A DNA stretch of 47,773 nt from Salinicola acroporae (GCF_003206615.1 NZ_PZJW01000016.1:1-47773); one strand, 5' to 3'. Numbered from the stretch's first letter, positions 9,003-17,510 are shown. The notes: generated from the sequence alone by a model not told the origin. Made by a program: numbers and translations.

Positions 9003-9926
9003 ATGACGCCCACTCGTTCGCTGCGCCATACCGGCATTCTTCTCCTCGGGATGGTGACTTCGTCCTTGGCAGTGGCTCAGGATTCAAGTACCAACAGCGA
9101 CCCGGTCCAACAAGCGAACGAACAGGCGGAAGTGCGCCGGAGTCTCGAGGCGGAGACGGCCGAGAACCCGTTGGCGGTCACTACCTATCGTCGCAACTAC
9201 ATCCTGCCCTGGACCTACAACAGCAACCCGGACGAATCCGACTTCCGGGAGATCACCTCGGAGGGCAGCGTCGACAAGTCCGAGATCAAGTTCCAGTTGA
9301 GCTTCAAGGTAAAACTGCTCGACGACATCTTCGGCGACAACGGCGACCTTTATTTCGCCTATACCCAGCGAAGCTGGTGGCAGGCCTACAACTCCGAGGC
9401 CTCCGCGCCCTTCCGCGAGACCAACTACGAACCCGAGGGCTTCGTCAGTTTCGATAACCGCTGGACGGTGCTGGGGTGGACCAACACCATCAATCGTGTC
9501 GGCTTCGCGCACCAATCCAATGGGCGCTCGGATCCGTTGTCCCGCAGCTGGAACCGAATCTACGCCGAGTCGATATTCCAACGCGGCGACTGGGCCTTCA
9601 GCGTCGCCCCGCACTGGCGTATTCCGGAAAACGCTGAAGACGACGACAACCCAGACCTGGAAAATTACATCGGCTACGGGGACTTGACCCTGGTGCGTGC
9701 GTTCGGGGATCAGGAAGTCTCGGTGATGGTTCGTGGCAACCCGGGCAAGGCGCACTATGGGGGGCAGCTCGACTACTCCTTCCCGCTGTTCGGCAAGGTG
9801 CGCGGTTATCTGCAGTACTACAAGGGATACGGGGAGAGCCTGATCGACTATAACCACGACGTACAACGCTTCGGCCTTGGCTTCAGCATCAACACCTTTT
9901 TGGCCGGGATTCCCGGTACGCGTTGA
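9003..9926 (+). CDS. pldA: Outer-membrane phospholipase A (OMPLA)
   Basis: A 307-residue outer-membrane phospholipase A1/A2 that hydrolyses misplaced phospholipids in the outer leaflet. A signal peptide of about 25 residues ends SLAVAQ. The active-site motif FAHQSNGRSDPLSRSWNRIY carries H170, S172 and N184, with the same spacing as H142, S144 and N156 of mature E. coli OMPLA. The rest shows alternating beta-barrel strands, for example YRRNYILPWTYN at the mature N-terminus and FGLGFSINTF near the C-terminus. It stands alone between mscK (divergent) and the yqjD-like operon. Its stop codon overlaps the proposed promoter of the next gene. Confidence 0.95.
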   Translation: MTPTRSLRHTGILLLGMVTSSLAVAQDSSTNSDPVQQANEQAEVRRSLEAETAENPLAVTTYRRNYILPWTYNSNPDESDFREITSEGSVDKSEIKFQLSFKVKLLDDIFGDNGDLYFAYTQRSWWQAYNSEASAPFRETNYEPEGFVSFDNRWTVLGWTNTINRVGFAHQSNGRSDPLSRSWNRIYAESIFQRGDWAFSVAPHWRIPENAEDDDNPDLENYIGYGDLTLVRAFGDQEVSVMVRGNPGKAHYGGQLDYSFPLFGKVRGYLQYYKGYGESLIDYNHDVQRFGLGFSINTFLAGIPGTR

Positions 9927-9951
9927 TGCCGACAGATTGCCAATCTATGCT
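9923..9951 (+). promoter_or_regulatory. Candidate promoter of the yqjD-like operon
   Basis: TTGATG at 9923-9928 and TATGCT at 9946-9951 are separated by exactly 17 bases, about 50 bp before the first gene. The base before the -10 is C, giving CTATGCT, close to the CTATACT preferred by sigma-S. E. coli YqjD and its paralogues are stationary-phase, RpoS-dependent proteins, so sigma-S use would fit. This is pattern matching by eye. Confidence 0.45.
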
Positions 9952-10001
9952 GAAGCCTGTCTGTTTCACCCATGCCACTCGACTGTCAAAGGATGACAAC
10001 C

Positions 10002-10343
10002 ATGACCATGCAACCTATCGGCGGCAACGGCCCCGAGCGTGAACGCGAAGCCTCTACCGAACAACTCAAGGAAGATCTGCGCAATCTGTCTCACACGGTC
10101 GAGGAGCTGATTCACGCGACGGCGGACGACTCCCGCAACAATATCTCCGAACTGCGTGAACGCGCTCAGCAACGTCTGCATGCCACTCGCGAGCGCCTGG
10201 AAGCTCGCGGAGAGGCGCTCTACTCCAGCGCCAAGGGGCAGGTCGACGCCACTGACCGCTACGTGCACGAAAATCCCTGGACCAGCATCGGCATCGGCGC
10301 TGCAGCGGGCGTGGTTCTGGGACTGCTGCTGGGACGTCGCTGA
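10002..10343 (+). CDS. yqjD: YqjD/ElaB-like DUF883 membrane-anchored protein
   Basis: A 113-residue protein of the DUF883 family (YqjD, ElaB, YgaM). The body is a charged amphipathic helix (EQLKEDLRNLSHTVEELIHA through the middle). The C-terminus is a single membrane segment preceded by the family motif NPWTSIGIGAAAG and ending LLLGRR. E. coli YqjD is an inner-membrane, stationary-phase protein that binds ribosomes through its N-terminal part. Three in-frame ATGs lie at 9972, 9993 and 10002; AAAGGA at 9988-9993 best serves 10002. It overlaps the next gene by one base and heads a three-gene operon with yqjE-like and yqjK-like genes, as in enterobacteria. Confidence 0.88.
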   Translation: MTMQPIGGNGPEREREASTEQLKEDLRNLSHTVEELIHATADDSRNNISELRERAQQRLHATRERLEARGEALYSSAKGQVDATDRYVHENPWTSIGIGAAAGVVLGLLLGRR

Positions 10344-10723
10344 TGGCAGGGCCGGCCGAAAACGTGATTTCCGCCGCCAGGCGACTGATCGCCAACCTCG
10401 TCGCCACCGGCCAGACACGACTTCGCCTGGCGGTGGTCGAGTGGGAAGCGGAGCGCGACCGGATGCTGACGCTTCTGCTGCTGGCCGGCGCGGGTCTGAT
10501 TGTGCTGTCGTTCGCGATCGGGATGCTGCTGCTATTGGTTGTGGTGGTCTACTGGGAAGAGCATCGCCTGCAGGCGATAGGCATCTGCTCGGCGGCGCTA
10601 TTCATCCTGGCAGGCATCTTGATCTTCTCCGCCAAGCGGGTCGCCAAGCAGCGCAAGTTGATGGCCGCGACGCTGCATCACCTCGATCGCGACCGCCAGG
10701 CCCTGGGGCACTCTCATGACTGA
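10343..10723 (+). CDS. yqjE: YqjE-like (DUF1469/holin superfamily III) membrane protein
   Basis: A 126-residue inner-membrane protein of the YqjE/DUF1469 family. The N-terminal 40 residues form an amphipathic helix (AARRLIANLVATGQTRLRLAVVEWEAERD). Two hydrophobic segments follow, about residues 43-70 and 80-98, with the short VVVYWEEHRLQAIG link between them. Automatic annotation often calls this family a phage holin, but it is a chromosomal companion of YqjD and there is no prophage here. Its ATG overlaps the yqjD stop (TGATG), and its own end overlaps the next start by 8 bases. Function is unknown beyond co-occurrence with YqjD. Confidence 0.86.
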   Translation: MAGPAENVISAARRLIANLVATGQTRLRLAVVEWEAERDRMLTLLLLAGAGLIVLSFAIGMLLLLVVVVYWEEHRLQAIGICSAALFILAGILIFSAKRVAKQRKLMAATLHHLDRDRQALGHSHD

Positions 10724-11015
10724 ACGTTCGCGACAACGGCAACTGGACGAGCTGGAGGACGAGATCCTCCAGCAACGCCTGGACATGACCGCCGCCATGC
10801 GGGAGTGGCGCGATGCCACGGCGCCGGTCGACAATGCCTGGGAAAAGCTGGTGAGTTGGCGCGTTCCGTTGATGGCGGCCGGGGGATTGCTGGCGATGCG
10901 CAGTGCGCGCAAACCACGGTCGACCGGGCGACTGTTCAGGCGGGCGCTGACCGGATTCATGATGTACAACCGCGGCCGGGCACTTTACCGGGCGACCCGC
11001 GGGAGAAACCGCTAG
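10716..11015 (+). CDS. YqjK-like small basic protein
   Basis: A 99-residue protein occupying the position of YqjK, third gene of the yqjD-yqjE-yqjK operon. It starts with an acidic/basic helix (TERSRQRQLDELEDEILQQR), has one modest hydrophobic stretch (about 48-60, VPLMAAGGLLAMRSA) and ends strongly basic (NRGRALYRATRGRNR). Sequence similarity to YqjK is weak by eye, so the name rests mostly on gene order and size. The ATG lies 8 bases inside yqjE, implying coupled translation. A strong terminator follows. Confidence 0.72.
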   Translation: MTERSRQRQLDELEDEILQQRLDMTAAMREWRDATAPVDNAWEKLVSWRVPLMAAGGLLAMRSARKPRSTGRLFRRALTGFMMYNRGRALYRATRGRNR

Positions 11016-11048
11016 CGACCCATTGCGCGGTTTCTGTCAGCCTAACCG

Positions 11049-11081
11049 GATGGCCACTGCACTCAGTGGCCATCTTTCGTT
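11049..11081 (+). terminator. Rho-independent terminator after the yqjD operon
   Basis: A perfect 11-bp stem (GATGGCCACTG / CAGTGGCCATC) with a CACT loop spans 11049-11074 and is followed by TTTCGTT. It sits between the convergent yqjK-like and YhiN-like genes, 34 bases after the first stop and just before the second stop. It could also stop transcription from the right, although that side has no T-run. Confidence 0.85.
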
Positions 11082-11086
11082 CGGGC

Positions 11087-12268
11087 TCAAACCGCCTGGC
11101 CACAGGCCACGCCGGACGACCAGGCCCACTGGAAGTTGAAACCACCCAACTGGCCGGTGACGTCCAGCACTTCACCGATGAAATAGAGCTGGGGGACCAT
11201 GTCGACGGCAAAGGTCTTCGACGACACCGCCGCCGTGTCGACGCCACCCATGGTGACCTCCGCAGTGCGCCACCCCTCCGTGCCCGCCGGCTTGAACTGC
11301 CACGCCCCGAGCCCGCTCGCCACGGCTTCGATATCGGCGTTGGAAAGTTCGGCCAGCGGCCGGTCCTGCCACCCTTGCCATTCGATCAGCGCCTGGGAGA
11401 GACGCTTGGGCAGCAGTTCACCCAGCCAGTTGCCCAGCCGCCGCCGAGGCAGGCGTCGACGAAGGTCGGCCAAGGTCTCCGCGACCGCAATCGAAGGCAG
11501 CCAGTCGATTGCCACCGGCATGCCGGGCTGCCAGTGGCTCGAGGCCTGGAGCATTGCCGGCCCGGACAGACCCCGATGGGTGAACAGCAACGGTTCACGG
11601 TAGGCACCGTCGCCGCAACTGGCCACCACGGGGCAGGAGAGCCCGGAGAGCGAGGCCAGCGACGCCTTCCATTGCGACGTCACCGTGAATGGCACCAGGG
11701 CCGCCCGCGTCTCGGTCACGGCCAGCCCGAACTGGCGTGCGAGATCGTAGCCGAAACCGCTGGCGCCGAGGGTCGGGACGGAGAGGCCTCCGGTGGCAAC
11801 GACCACGGCCCCCGCTGTCGTCCTGCGGCCATCTATCTCCACCTGCATCCCCTCGCCCTGGCGCTCGACCCTGCCTACCTTGGTGGAGAGCGAGACTTCC
11901 ACGCCCGCCCACTCGCACTCGGTCAGCAGCAGGGAGACGATCTCCTTCGCCGACTGCGCACAGAACAGCTGGCCAGGCGCCTTCTCCACGTACTCGACGC
12001 CGTGACGCTCGACCAGTTCGACGAAATGGTGCGGCGTGTAGCGTTTCAGCGCCGAAATCGAGAAGTGCGGGTTGCGCGAGAAGAAATGTGCCGGCGTGGT
12101 GGCGAGGTTGGTGAAATTGCAGCGCCCACCGCCGGACATCAGAATCTTCTTTCCCGCCTTGCTGGCATGATCGACGACTCGCACGCGAAGGCCGCGGTAA
12201 CCCGCGGTCAGCGCACACATCAGCCCCGCCGCGCCAGCGCCGATAACGATCACGTCGTAGGTTTTCAT
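11087..12268 (-). CDS. YhiN/HI0933-family NAD(P)/FAD-dependent oxidoreductase
   Basis: A 393-residue flavoprotein of the HI0933/BaiN family. The N-terminal dinucleotide-binding motif VIVIGAGAAGLMCA (about 6-19) binds FAD, followed by the family hallmark SGGGRCNFTNL near residue 45. A second glycine-rich segment, VVATGGLSVPTLGASGFGY, lies near residue 150. The C-terminus FIGEVLDVTGQLGGFNFQWAWSSG is the usual closing FAD contact. ATG 12268 gives the standard N-terminus MKTYDV. A GTG two codons upstream (12274) has a better-placed GAGG and is an alternative. The physiological substrate is unknown for most members. It is a single-gene unit, divergent from the RND efflux genes. Confidence 0.9.
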   Translation of the reverse strand: MKTYDVIVIGAGAAGLMCALTAGYRGLRVRVVDHASKAGKKILMSGGGRCNFTNLATTPAHFFSRNPHFSISALKRYTPHHFVELVERHGVEYVEKAPGQLFCAQSAKEIVSLLLTECEWAGVEVSLSTKVGRVERQGEGMQVEIDGRRTTAGAVVVATGGLSVPTLGASGFGYDLARQFGLAVTETRAALVPFTVTSQWKASLASLSGLSCPVVASCGDGAYREPLLFTHRGLSGPAMLQASSHWQPGMPVAIDWLPSIAVAETLADLRRRLPRRRLGNWLGELLPKRLSQALIEWQGWQDRPLAELSNADIEAVASGLGAWQFKPAGTEGWRTAEVTMGGVDTAAVSSKTFAVDMVPQLYFIGEVLDVTGQLGGFNFQWAWSSGVACGQAV

Positions 12269-12416
12269 CTCCACACCGCACTTGCCTCGCTGAATGGGCA
12301 GGCATTCTAACAGAGGCGTTTTTCGAGATGCCCTTTTCATTCGCCGGGGGTTCAGGTACTAACGAGTGGCGCGTACTCGCCCGCCCAACGCAACGCTGAC
12401 AAGATATCCGCTAATC

Positions 12417-13571
12417 ATGACAACGAATTCGGCAGCTCGTGAGCGCTTCACGCTCGGACGCGAAACCCGCTTACCGCCCCTGCTGGCACTGGCCCTCTGC
12501 GCGCTAGCGACATGGCTGCCGGGCCCGGCCCCCGCGAGCGCCCAGGAGACGCCGCCAGTCGCCGTGATCGGCGCCACGGTCATGGCGTCGACCTGGCAGG
12601 ACCCCGTGGAGGCGCTGGGGACCTTGAGAGCCGACGAGAGCGTCACCCTCTCTTCCACGCTCACCGGCACCGTCAGCGCGCTCAACTTCGAGGACGGCAA
12701 CGAGGTGGCGGCCAACCAATGGCTGGTGCAGCTCGATGACGCTCAGGCTCAGGCCGAGCTACGCGCCGCCCAGGCGCTACTCGGGCAGCGCCAGAGTGCG
12801 CTCAACCGGGCCCAGCAGCTCCAGGATCGCAACCTGGGAGTACGCGCCACGCTCGAGGACAATGCCGCACTGGTCAAGCAGAGCGAGGCCGAGATCGATG
12901 CCATCCGCGCGCGACTCGCCGATCACCGCCTGCAGGCCCCCTTCGCGGGCACGGTGGGGTTGCGCGAGATCAGCGTGGGCGCCCTGGTCACCCCCGGCAC
13001 CGAGCTAGTCACGCTCGACAAGCTGGACACCATGAAGCTCGATTTCACCGTCCCGGCGACGCTGCTGTCGGTGCTCCATCCCGGCTTGACACTGAGCGCC
13101 ACGACACCGAGCTATCCGGATCAGGTCTTCCGCGCCGAGGTCGCGACCCTCGGGACGCGCATCGATCCCATTTCGCGCAGTCTGGTGGTCCGCGCCAATC
13201 TGCCCAATCCCGACGGCCGGCTGCTGCCGGGCATGCTGATGGAAGTACAGTTGAACCAGCCCGCGCGCGAGGCGTTGACGATCCCGGAAAGCGCGCTGGT
13301 TCCGGATGGCGAACGCCAGACGGTCTGGCTGATCGAGCCGGGTCAGCCGCCCCATGTGACACGCAGGGAAGTCGCAACCGGCGAACGCCGACAGGGAGAG
13401 GTCGAGATCATCGCGGGGCTCGATGGCGGGCAGCGAATCGTGACCCACGGCACGCTCAAGGTACGCGAGGGGGATCCGGTCGAGCTGGTCGCGGAAAATG
13501 TCGGCGAAGGTGACATCAAGGATGTGCTGGAGCGTCAGCGTCGCGCCATCGAATCCCGGGCGAGCGACTGA
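12417..13571 (+). CDS. RND efflux periplasmic adaptor (membrane fusion protein)
   Basis: A 384-residue adaptor linking an RND pump to an outer-membrane channel. An N-terminal export signal (LLALALCALATWLPGPAPASAQ) ends near residue 41. Then a first lipoyl half-motif (GTVSALNFEDGNEVAANQWLVQLD), a short alpha-hairpin (about 105-165), the second lipoyl half (LQAPFAGTVGLREISVGALV), and beta-barrel and membrane-proximal domains. ATG 12417 lacks a strong ribosome site, but the longer frame would start with GTG and add residues before the signal. The stop overlaps the permease ATG by one base. No outer-membrane factor gene is adjacent, so it probably shares a TolC-like channel encoded elsewhere. Confidence 0.92.
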   Translation: MTTNSAARERFTLGRETRLPPLLALALCALATWLPGPAPASAQETPPVAVIGATVMASTWQDPVEALGTLRADESVTLSSTLTGTVSALNFEDGNEVAANQWLVQLDDAQAQAELRAAQALLGQRQSALNRAQQLQDRNLGVRATLEDNAALVKQSEAEIDAIRARLADHRLQAPFAGTVGLREISVGALVTPGTELVTLDKLDTMKLDFTVPATLLSVLHPGLTLSATTPSYPDQVFRAEVATLGTRIDPISRSLVVRANLPNPDGRLLPGMLMEVQLNQPAREALTIPESALVPDGERQTVWLIEPGQPPHVTRREVATGERRQGEVEIIAGLDGGQRIVTHGTLKVREGDPVELVAENVGEGDIKDVLERQRRAIESRASD

Positions 13572-16500
13572 TGCGAATTTCCGACCTATCGATTCGCCGC
13601 CCGGTTTTCGCGACGGTTGTCTCGCTACTGCTGATTGCCTTCGGCCTGCTGGCCATGGAGCGCCTGCCGCTGCAGGAGTATCCGGCGATCGACCCGCCCA
13701 TCGTCAGCATCGAGACCAACTATCCCGGTGCCTCCGCCAGCGTGGTCGAGACCCGGATCACCCAACTGCTGGAGGACCGCATCGCCGGCATCGAGGGCAT
13801 CGTCTCGATCGAGTCCAGCAGCGCCGACGGCGAATCGGAGATCGACGTCGAATTCTCGCTGGATCGTGACATCGATGGTGCCGCCAACGATATCCGTGAC
13901 CGCATCTCGTCGGTGGCCGACAACCTGCCCGATCAGGCCGAACCCCCGGAGATCGAGAAGAGCGACAGCAGCGACGACGTCATCATCTGGCTGTCGCTCT
14001 CCGGTGAGGGCTATACCATCCCGGAACTCACCGATTACGCCAATCGCTATCTCGTCGACCGCTTCTCGACCCAGAACGGCGTTGCTCGGGTACGCCTGAG
14101 CGGCGGCAAGGAGTATGCGATGCGGGTCTGGCTCGATCGCAACGCCCTGGCCGCGCGACAGCTGACGGTCGATGATGTCGCCAATGCGCTCGAGAACGAA
14201 AACGTCGAGCTGCCGGCCGGCTTTCTCGAGTCCCGCGACCGCCAGTTCACGCTGCGCATTCCGCGCAGTTTCACTACCGCCGCCGACTTCCAGAACCTGG
14301 TGATCGCGCGAGGAGATGACGGTTACCTGGTGCGGCTGGCCGACGTCGCCCGGGTGGAGGTCGGCTCGGTCGAGGAGCGTTCGCTCTATCGCGGCAACGA
14401 AGTCCCCATGGTCGGCCTGAGCATGATCAAGCAGTCGACCGCCAGCGTGCTGGAGGTCGCCAACGGCGCCAAGGCGGAAATGGCCCGACTGCAGCCGACG
14501 CTGCCGGACGGCATGCAGCTGTCGCTCAACTTCGATTCGTCGGTATTCGTGTCAGGTGCCCTGCACGAGGTCGCAGCCACCTTGTTCATCGCCATGGGGT
14601 TGGTGGTGGTGGTGATCTTTCTCTTTCTGGGCAACGTGCGCACGACCCTGGTGCCGGCGGTGACGGTGCCGATATCGCTGATCGGCACCTTCATCTTCCT
14701 GGCCCTGTTCGGCTTTACCCTGAATCTGCTGACCTTGCTGGCGCTGGTCCTGGCGATCGGCCTGGTCGTCGACGACGCGATCGTGGTCATCGAGAACGTC
14801 CATCGGCGCATGGTGGTCCATCGCGAGACGCCCCTGGTGGCAGCCTATCGCGGTACGCGTCAGATCGGCTTTGCGGTGATCGCCACCACCCTGGTGCTGA
14901 TCACGGTATTCATTCCATTGAGCCTGCTGCAGGGAGATATCGGACGCCTGTTCTCGGAGTTCGCCCTGACCCTCGCCGCTGCCGTCGGGCTCTCCTGCCT
15001 GGTCGCGCTGTCGCTGGCGCCGATGCTGTGCTCGAAGCTGCTCGACCCGCGTATGCACGAAAGCCGCATCAGCCGCGGCGTGCACTGGCTTCTGGACCAT
15101 TCACAGACGATCTATCGGCGCTGGCTGCGCCGGGCGCTACGTTTTCGCTGGCTCATGGTCGGCCTGTTTGCCCTCGTCCTGGCCCTCACCGCCTGGCTGT
15201 TCCAGCAGTTGCCCAACGAGTACACCCCCCGGGAAGACCGTGGCGCCTTTTTCGTGCTGATCGAGGGGCCGCCCGGCGCGACCTTCCATTACATGCAGGA
15301 TTACTATGACGAGATAGAGACCCGTTTGATGTCCCTGGTCGACGCCGGCGATATCAACCAGGTGTCGATTCGCGGCCCGCGCGGCTTCGGCAATGTCGAG
15401 AACTTCAACGACGGCATGGCCATCATCACGCTCAACGACTGGGGCGACCGGCGTTCGGCGTGGGACATCATGGCCGATGTCAGGCAGCGCCTTGACGACC
15501 TTCCCGGCGTCACCGCCACGCCGGTCATGCGCCAGGGCTTCGGCGGCAGAGTCGAGAAACCGATCCAGTTCGTGATCGGCGGCAGTACCTACGAGCAGTT
15601 GGTCGACTGGCGCGACCGCCTACTCAAGCGTATCCGCGAGGACGGTAACGTCGGGCTTGAGGCGGTGGACAGCGACTACAAGGAGACCCAGCCACAGCTC
15701 CGCATCCGGATCGACTACAACCGCGCAGCCGCCCTGGGCGTGACCGTCAGCACCATCGGCAATACCCTCGAGACGTTGTTCGGCGGCCGCAACGTCACCA
15801 CCTACGTCGACAACGGGGAGGAATACGACGTCATTCTCGAGGGGGAGCGCGAGCGCCAGCGAGCGCCGAATACGCTGGACAACGTGCAGGTCCGTTCAGC
15901 GGTCAGCGGCGAGCTGATTCCATTGGCGAGCCTGGTCTCCATCTCCGAGTTCGCGGGTGCCAGCGAACTCAATCGATTCAATCGGATGCGCGCCATCACG
16001 CTGGAAGCCAACCTCCAGAGCGGGACCGCCATGGGTGACGCGCTAGCCTACCTCCAGCGGATCGCCGCCGAGGAGCTGCCCAGCGAGGCGGTCATCGACT
16101 ACAAGGGCCCCTCGCGCGATTACCAGGAGGCCAGTGGCGCCACCTCCTTTCTGCTCCTGCTGGGCATCGTCGTAGTGTTCCTGGTCCTGGCGGCCCAGTT
16201 CGAGAGCTTCATCCATCCTCTGGTCATCATGTTCACGGTGCCGCTGGCGATCAGCGGTGCTCTGCTTGGCCTCTGGGCCAGCGGCCAATCCCTCAACATC
16301 TATAGCCAGGTCGGGCTGGTCGTACTGGTGGGCTTGGCGGCCAAGAACGGCATTCTGATCGTCGAGTTCGCCAACCAACTGCGCGACGAGGGAACGCCGT
16401 TCTCGGATGCGCTGGTCGAGGCAGCCGTGACAAGGCTGCGACCGATACTGATGACCACCGTCACCACCATGGCTGGCGCGATACCGTTGATTCTGGCCTT

Positions 16501-16696
16501 CGGCCCGGGCGCCGAATCGCGCATCGTCATTGGCACCGTGATTTTCTGTGGGGTCGCTGTCGCCACGCTGTTGACGCTGTTCGTCGTCCCGGTCGCCTAT
16601 GACATGCTCGCGCGGCGGACCGGCTCACCCGGCGATGTCGGTCAGCGACTGGAGCGAGAGCTGAATCTCGACGCGCCGAGGCAGGAAAGGTCCTAG
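13571..16696 (+). CDS. RND efflux permease (HAE1/AcrB-type)
   Basis: A 1041-residue proton-driven efflux pump of the inner membrane. The layout is the duplicated RND fold: TM1 (12-30), a large periplasmic loop, TM2-6 (about 335-480), TM7 (about 530), a second loop, then TM8-12 (about 855-1015). The proton-relay pair D401-D402 sits in IGLVVDDAIVVIENV, equivalent to D407-D408 of AcrB. The N-terminus MRISDLSIRRPVFATVVS is characteristic, and the length matches the family (about 1030-1050). It is translationally coupled to the adaptor. No regulator gene is adjacent. Substrates (drugs, dyes, detergents) cannot be predicted. Confidence 0.95.
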   Translation: MRISDLSIRRPVFATVVSLLLIAFGLLAMERLPLQEYPAIDPPIVSIETNYPGASASVVETRITQLLEDRIAGIEGIVSIESSSADGESEIDVEFSLDRDIDGAANDIRDRISSVADNLPDQAEPPEIEKSDSSDDVIIWLSLSGEGYTIPELTDYANRYLVDRFSTQNGVARVRLSGGKEYAMRVWLDRNALAARQLTVDDVANALENENVELPAGFLESRDRQFTLRIPRSFTTAADFQNLVIARGDDGYLVRLADVARVEVGSVEERSLYRGNEVPMVGLSMIKQSTASVLEVANGAKAEMARLQPTLPDGMQLSLNFDSSVFVSGALHEVAATLFIAMGLVVVVIFLFLGNVRTTLVPAVTVPISLIGTFIFLALFGFTLNLLTLLALVLAIGLVVDDAIVVIENVHRRMVVHRETPLVAAYRGTRQIGFAVIATTLVLITVFIPLSLLQGDIGRLFSEFALTLAAAVGLSCLVALSLAPMLCSKLLDPRMHESRISRGVHWLLDHSQTIYRRWLRRALRFRWLMVGLFALVLALTAWLFQQLPNEYTPREDRGAFFVLIEGPPGATFHYMQDYYDEIETRLMSLVDAGDINQVSIRGPRGFGNVENFNDGMAIITLNDWGDRRSAWDIMADVRQRLDDLPGVTATPVMRQGFGGRVEKPIQFVIGGSTYEQLVDWRDRLLKRIREDGNVGLEAVDSDYKETQPQLRIRIDYNRAAALGVTVSTIGNTLETLFGGRNVTTYVDNGEEYDVILEGERERQRAPNTLDNVQVRSAVSGELIPLASLVSISEFAGASELNRFNRMRAITLEANLQSGTAMGDALAYLQRIAAEELPSEAVIDYKGPSRDYQEASGATSFLLLLGIVVVFLVLAAQFESFIHPLVIMFTVPLAISGALLGLWASGQSLNIYSQVGLVVLVGLAAKNGILIVEFANQLRDEGTPFSDALVEAAVTRLRPILMTTVTTMAGAIPLILAFGPGAESRIVIGTVIFCGVAVATLLTLFVVPVAYDMLARRTGSPGDVGQRLERELNLDAPRQERS

Positions 16697-16800
16697 CGAG
16701 TCATGGAAATGCAACTACACTTCTGTAGCGACGCCCATGCCCGACATGATGCTGTCGCGTGAAGCATAGGGAGGCCGTTTCACCGAACCGGAGGATGAAC

Positions 16801-17151
16801 ATGAGCCTGTTCCATCGTGACGACAAGGAAGGCGAGGCCAGCCGTATCGATGAAGATATGGCAGCGGCCGCCGAGCGTGCGCCTCGCCTGGGGAACGATC
16901 CGATCCGGGAGGAACCCGCACTGGCATCGCGGGGCGACCCTCTCGAGGAGAGCATTGACGAGCCGTCCCCCCACGCTGCCGCCTATTTTCCCCGGCACAG
17001 CTGGGCAGATCGCTCGCGCCAGCGTCTGGACGAGCAGATCAACGACACCTGCCAGAGTTGCGACGACTTCGTCCAGCGCAAACCCTGGCAGAGCGTCAGC
17101 ATCGCGGCGCTGGGTGGCGCCCTGCTGACGCTGATATTGAGCCGGCGTTGA
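16801..17151 (+). CDS. Divergent YqjD-like (DUF883) small membrane protein
   Basis: A 116-residue protein whose C-terminus (KPWQSVSIAALGGALLTL, then ILSRR) matches the DUF883 ending seen in the yqjD-like gene. The N-terminal 60 residues are hydrophilic and unlike it, rich in D, E and P. A CQSCDDF motif places two cysteines just before the membrane segment. ATG 16801 is chosen over 16795 because GGAGG ends at 16794, six bases before 16801. It stands 104 bases after the RND permease gene and 69 before another DUF883 gene. It is likely a membrane-anchored accessory protein; no function can be assigned. Confidence 0.8.
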   Translation: MSLFHRDDKEGEASRIDEDMAAAAERAPRLGNDPIREEPALASRGDPLEESIDEPSPHAAAYFPRHSWADRSRQRLDEQINDTCQSCDDFVQRKPWQSVSIAALGGALLTLILSRR

Positions 17152-17164
17152 CAGCTCGAACCGG

Positions 17165-17180
17165 CAGGACGAACGTCCTG
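17165..17180 (+). terminator. Small hairpin between two DUF883 genes
   Basis: A 6-bp stem CAGGAC / GTCCTG with a GAAC tetraloop, 14 bases after the stop of the preceding gene. There is no T-run, so it may be only a 3'-end stabiliser or a weak terminator. Confidence 0.35.
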
Positions 17181-17220
17181 TCCTGAACCCCCATCATCGA
17201 CCAACGATTAAGGATGATCC

Positions 17221-17457
17221 ATGAGCCGCAACTATCGGGAAGAGAGCCGGAACTATTACCGGGACGCCAAGCGCCGAGGTCGCCAAGGCCTGGAACGCGC
17301 GAGGCATCGGGCAGACGATGTCAGCCACGAGTTGGCAGAGCATGCAGAAGAAGCCTGGCGTGAGACCGACGATTACATTCATCGCAATGCCTGGAGCAGC
17401 ATTGGCGTCGCCGCGCTGGCCGGGTTTGCCATCGGATTCTTCGTCGGCCGCCGCTGA
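17221..17457 (+). CDS. YqjD/ElaB-like DUF883 protein, short form
   Basis: A 78-residue protein of the DUF883 family: a highly charged N-terminal helix rich in R, E and H (NYREESRNYYRDAKRRGRQG), then the family motif NAWSSIGVAALAGFAIG and the terminal FFVGRR. It has AAGGA spaced well before ATG 17221. Like YqjD it should be a C-tail-anchored inner-membrane protein with its basic N-terminus in the cytoplasm. It is the third such gene within 7.5 kb. A terminator follows at 17475. Confidence 0.86.
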   Translation: MSRNYREESRNYYRDAKRRGRQGLERARHRADDVSHELAEHAEEAWRETDDYIHRNAWSSIGVAALAGFAIGFFVGRR

Positions 17458-17474
17458 ACGGCAGCGTGATCGTG

Positions 17475-17510
17475 ACGGCCCTGCCAGAGCTGGTGGGGCC
17501 GTTTCTCGTT
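17475..17510 (+). terminator. Rho-independent terminator between convergent genes
   Basis: A two-part stem: ACGGCCC (17475-17481) pairs with GGGCCGT (17496-17502), and inside it CCAG pairs with CTGG around a 2-nt turn. TTCTCGTTT follows. It closes the short DUF883 gene and lies 17 bases before the convergent cptA-like stop. Confidence 0.75.

Noticed and set aside
10343..10723. Phage holin, hinting at a prophage
   Set aside because: The protein is YqjE-like in a yqjD-yqjE-yqjK operon; no phage structural, lysis or integrase gene is nearby.
10805..12310. A 501-codon plus-strand frame opposite the YhiN-like gene
   Set aside because: Runs through the yqjK-like gene, a strong terminator and the antisense of a recognised flavoprotein.
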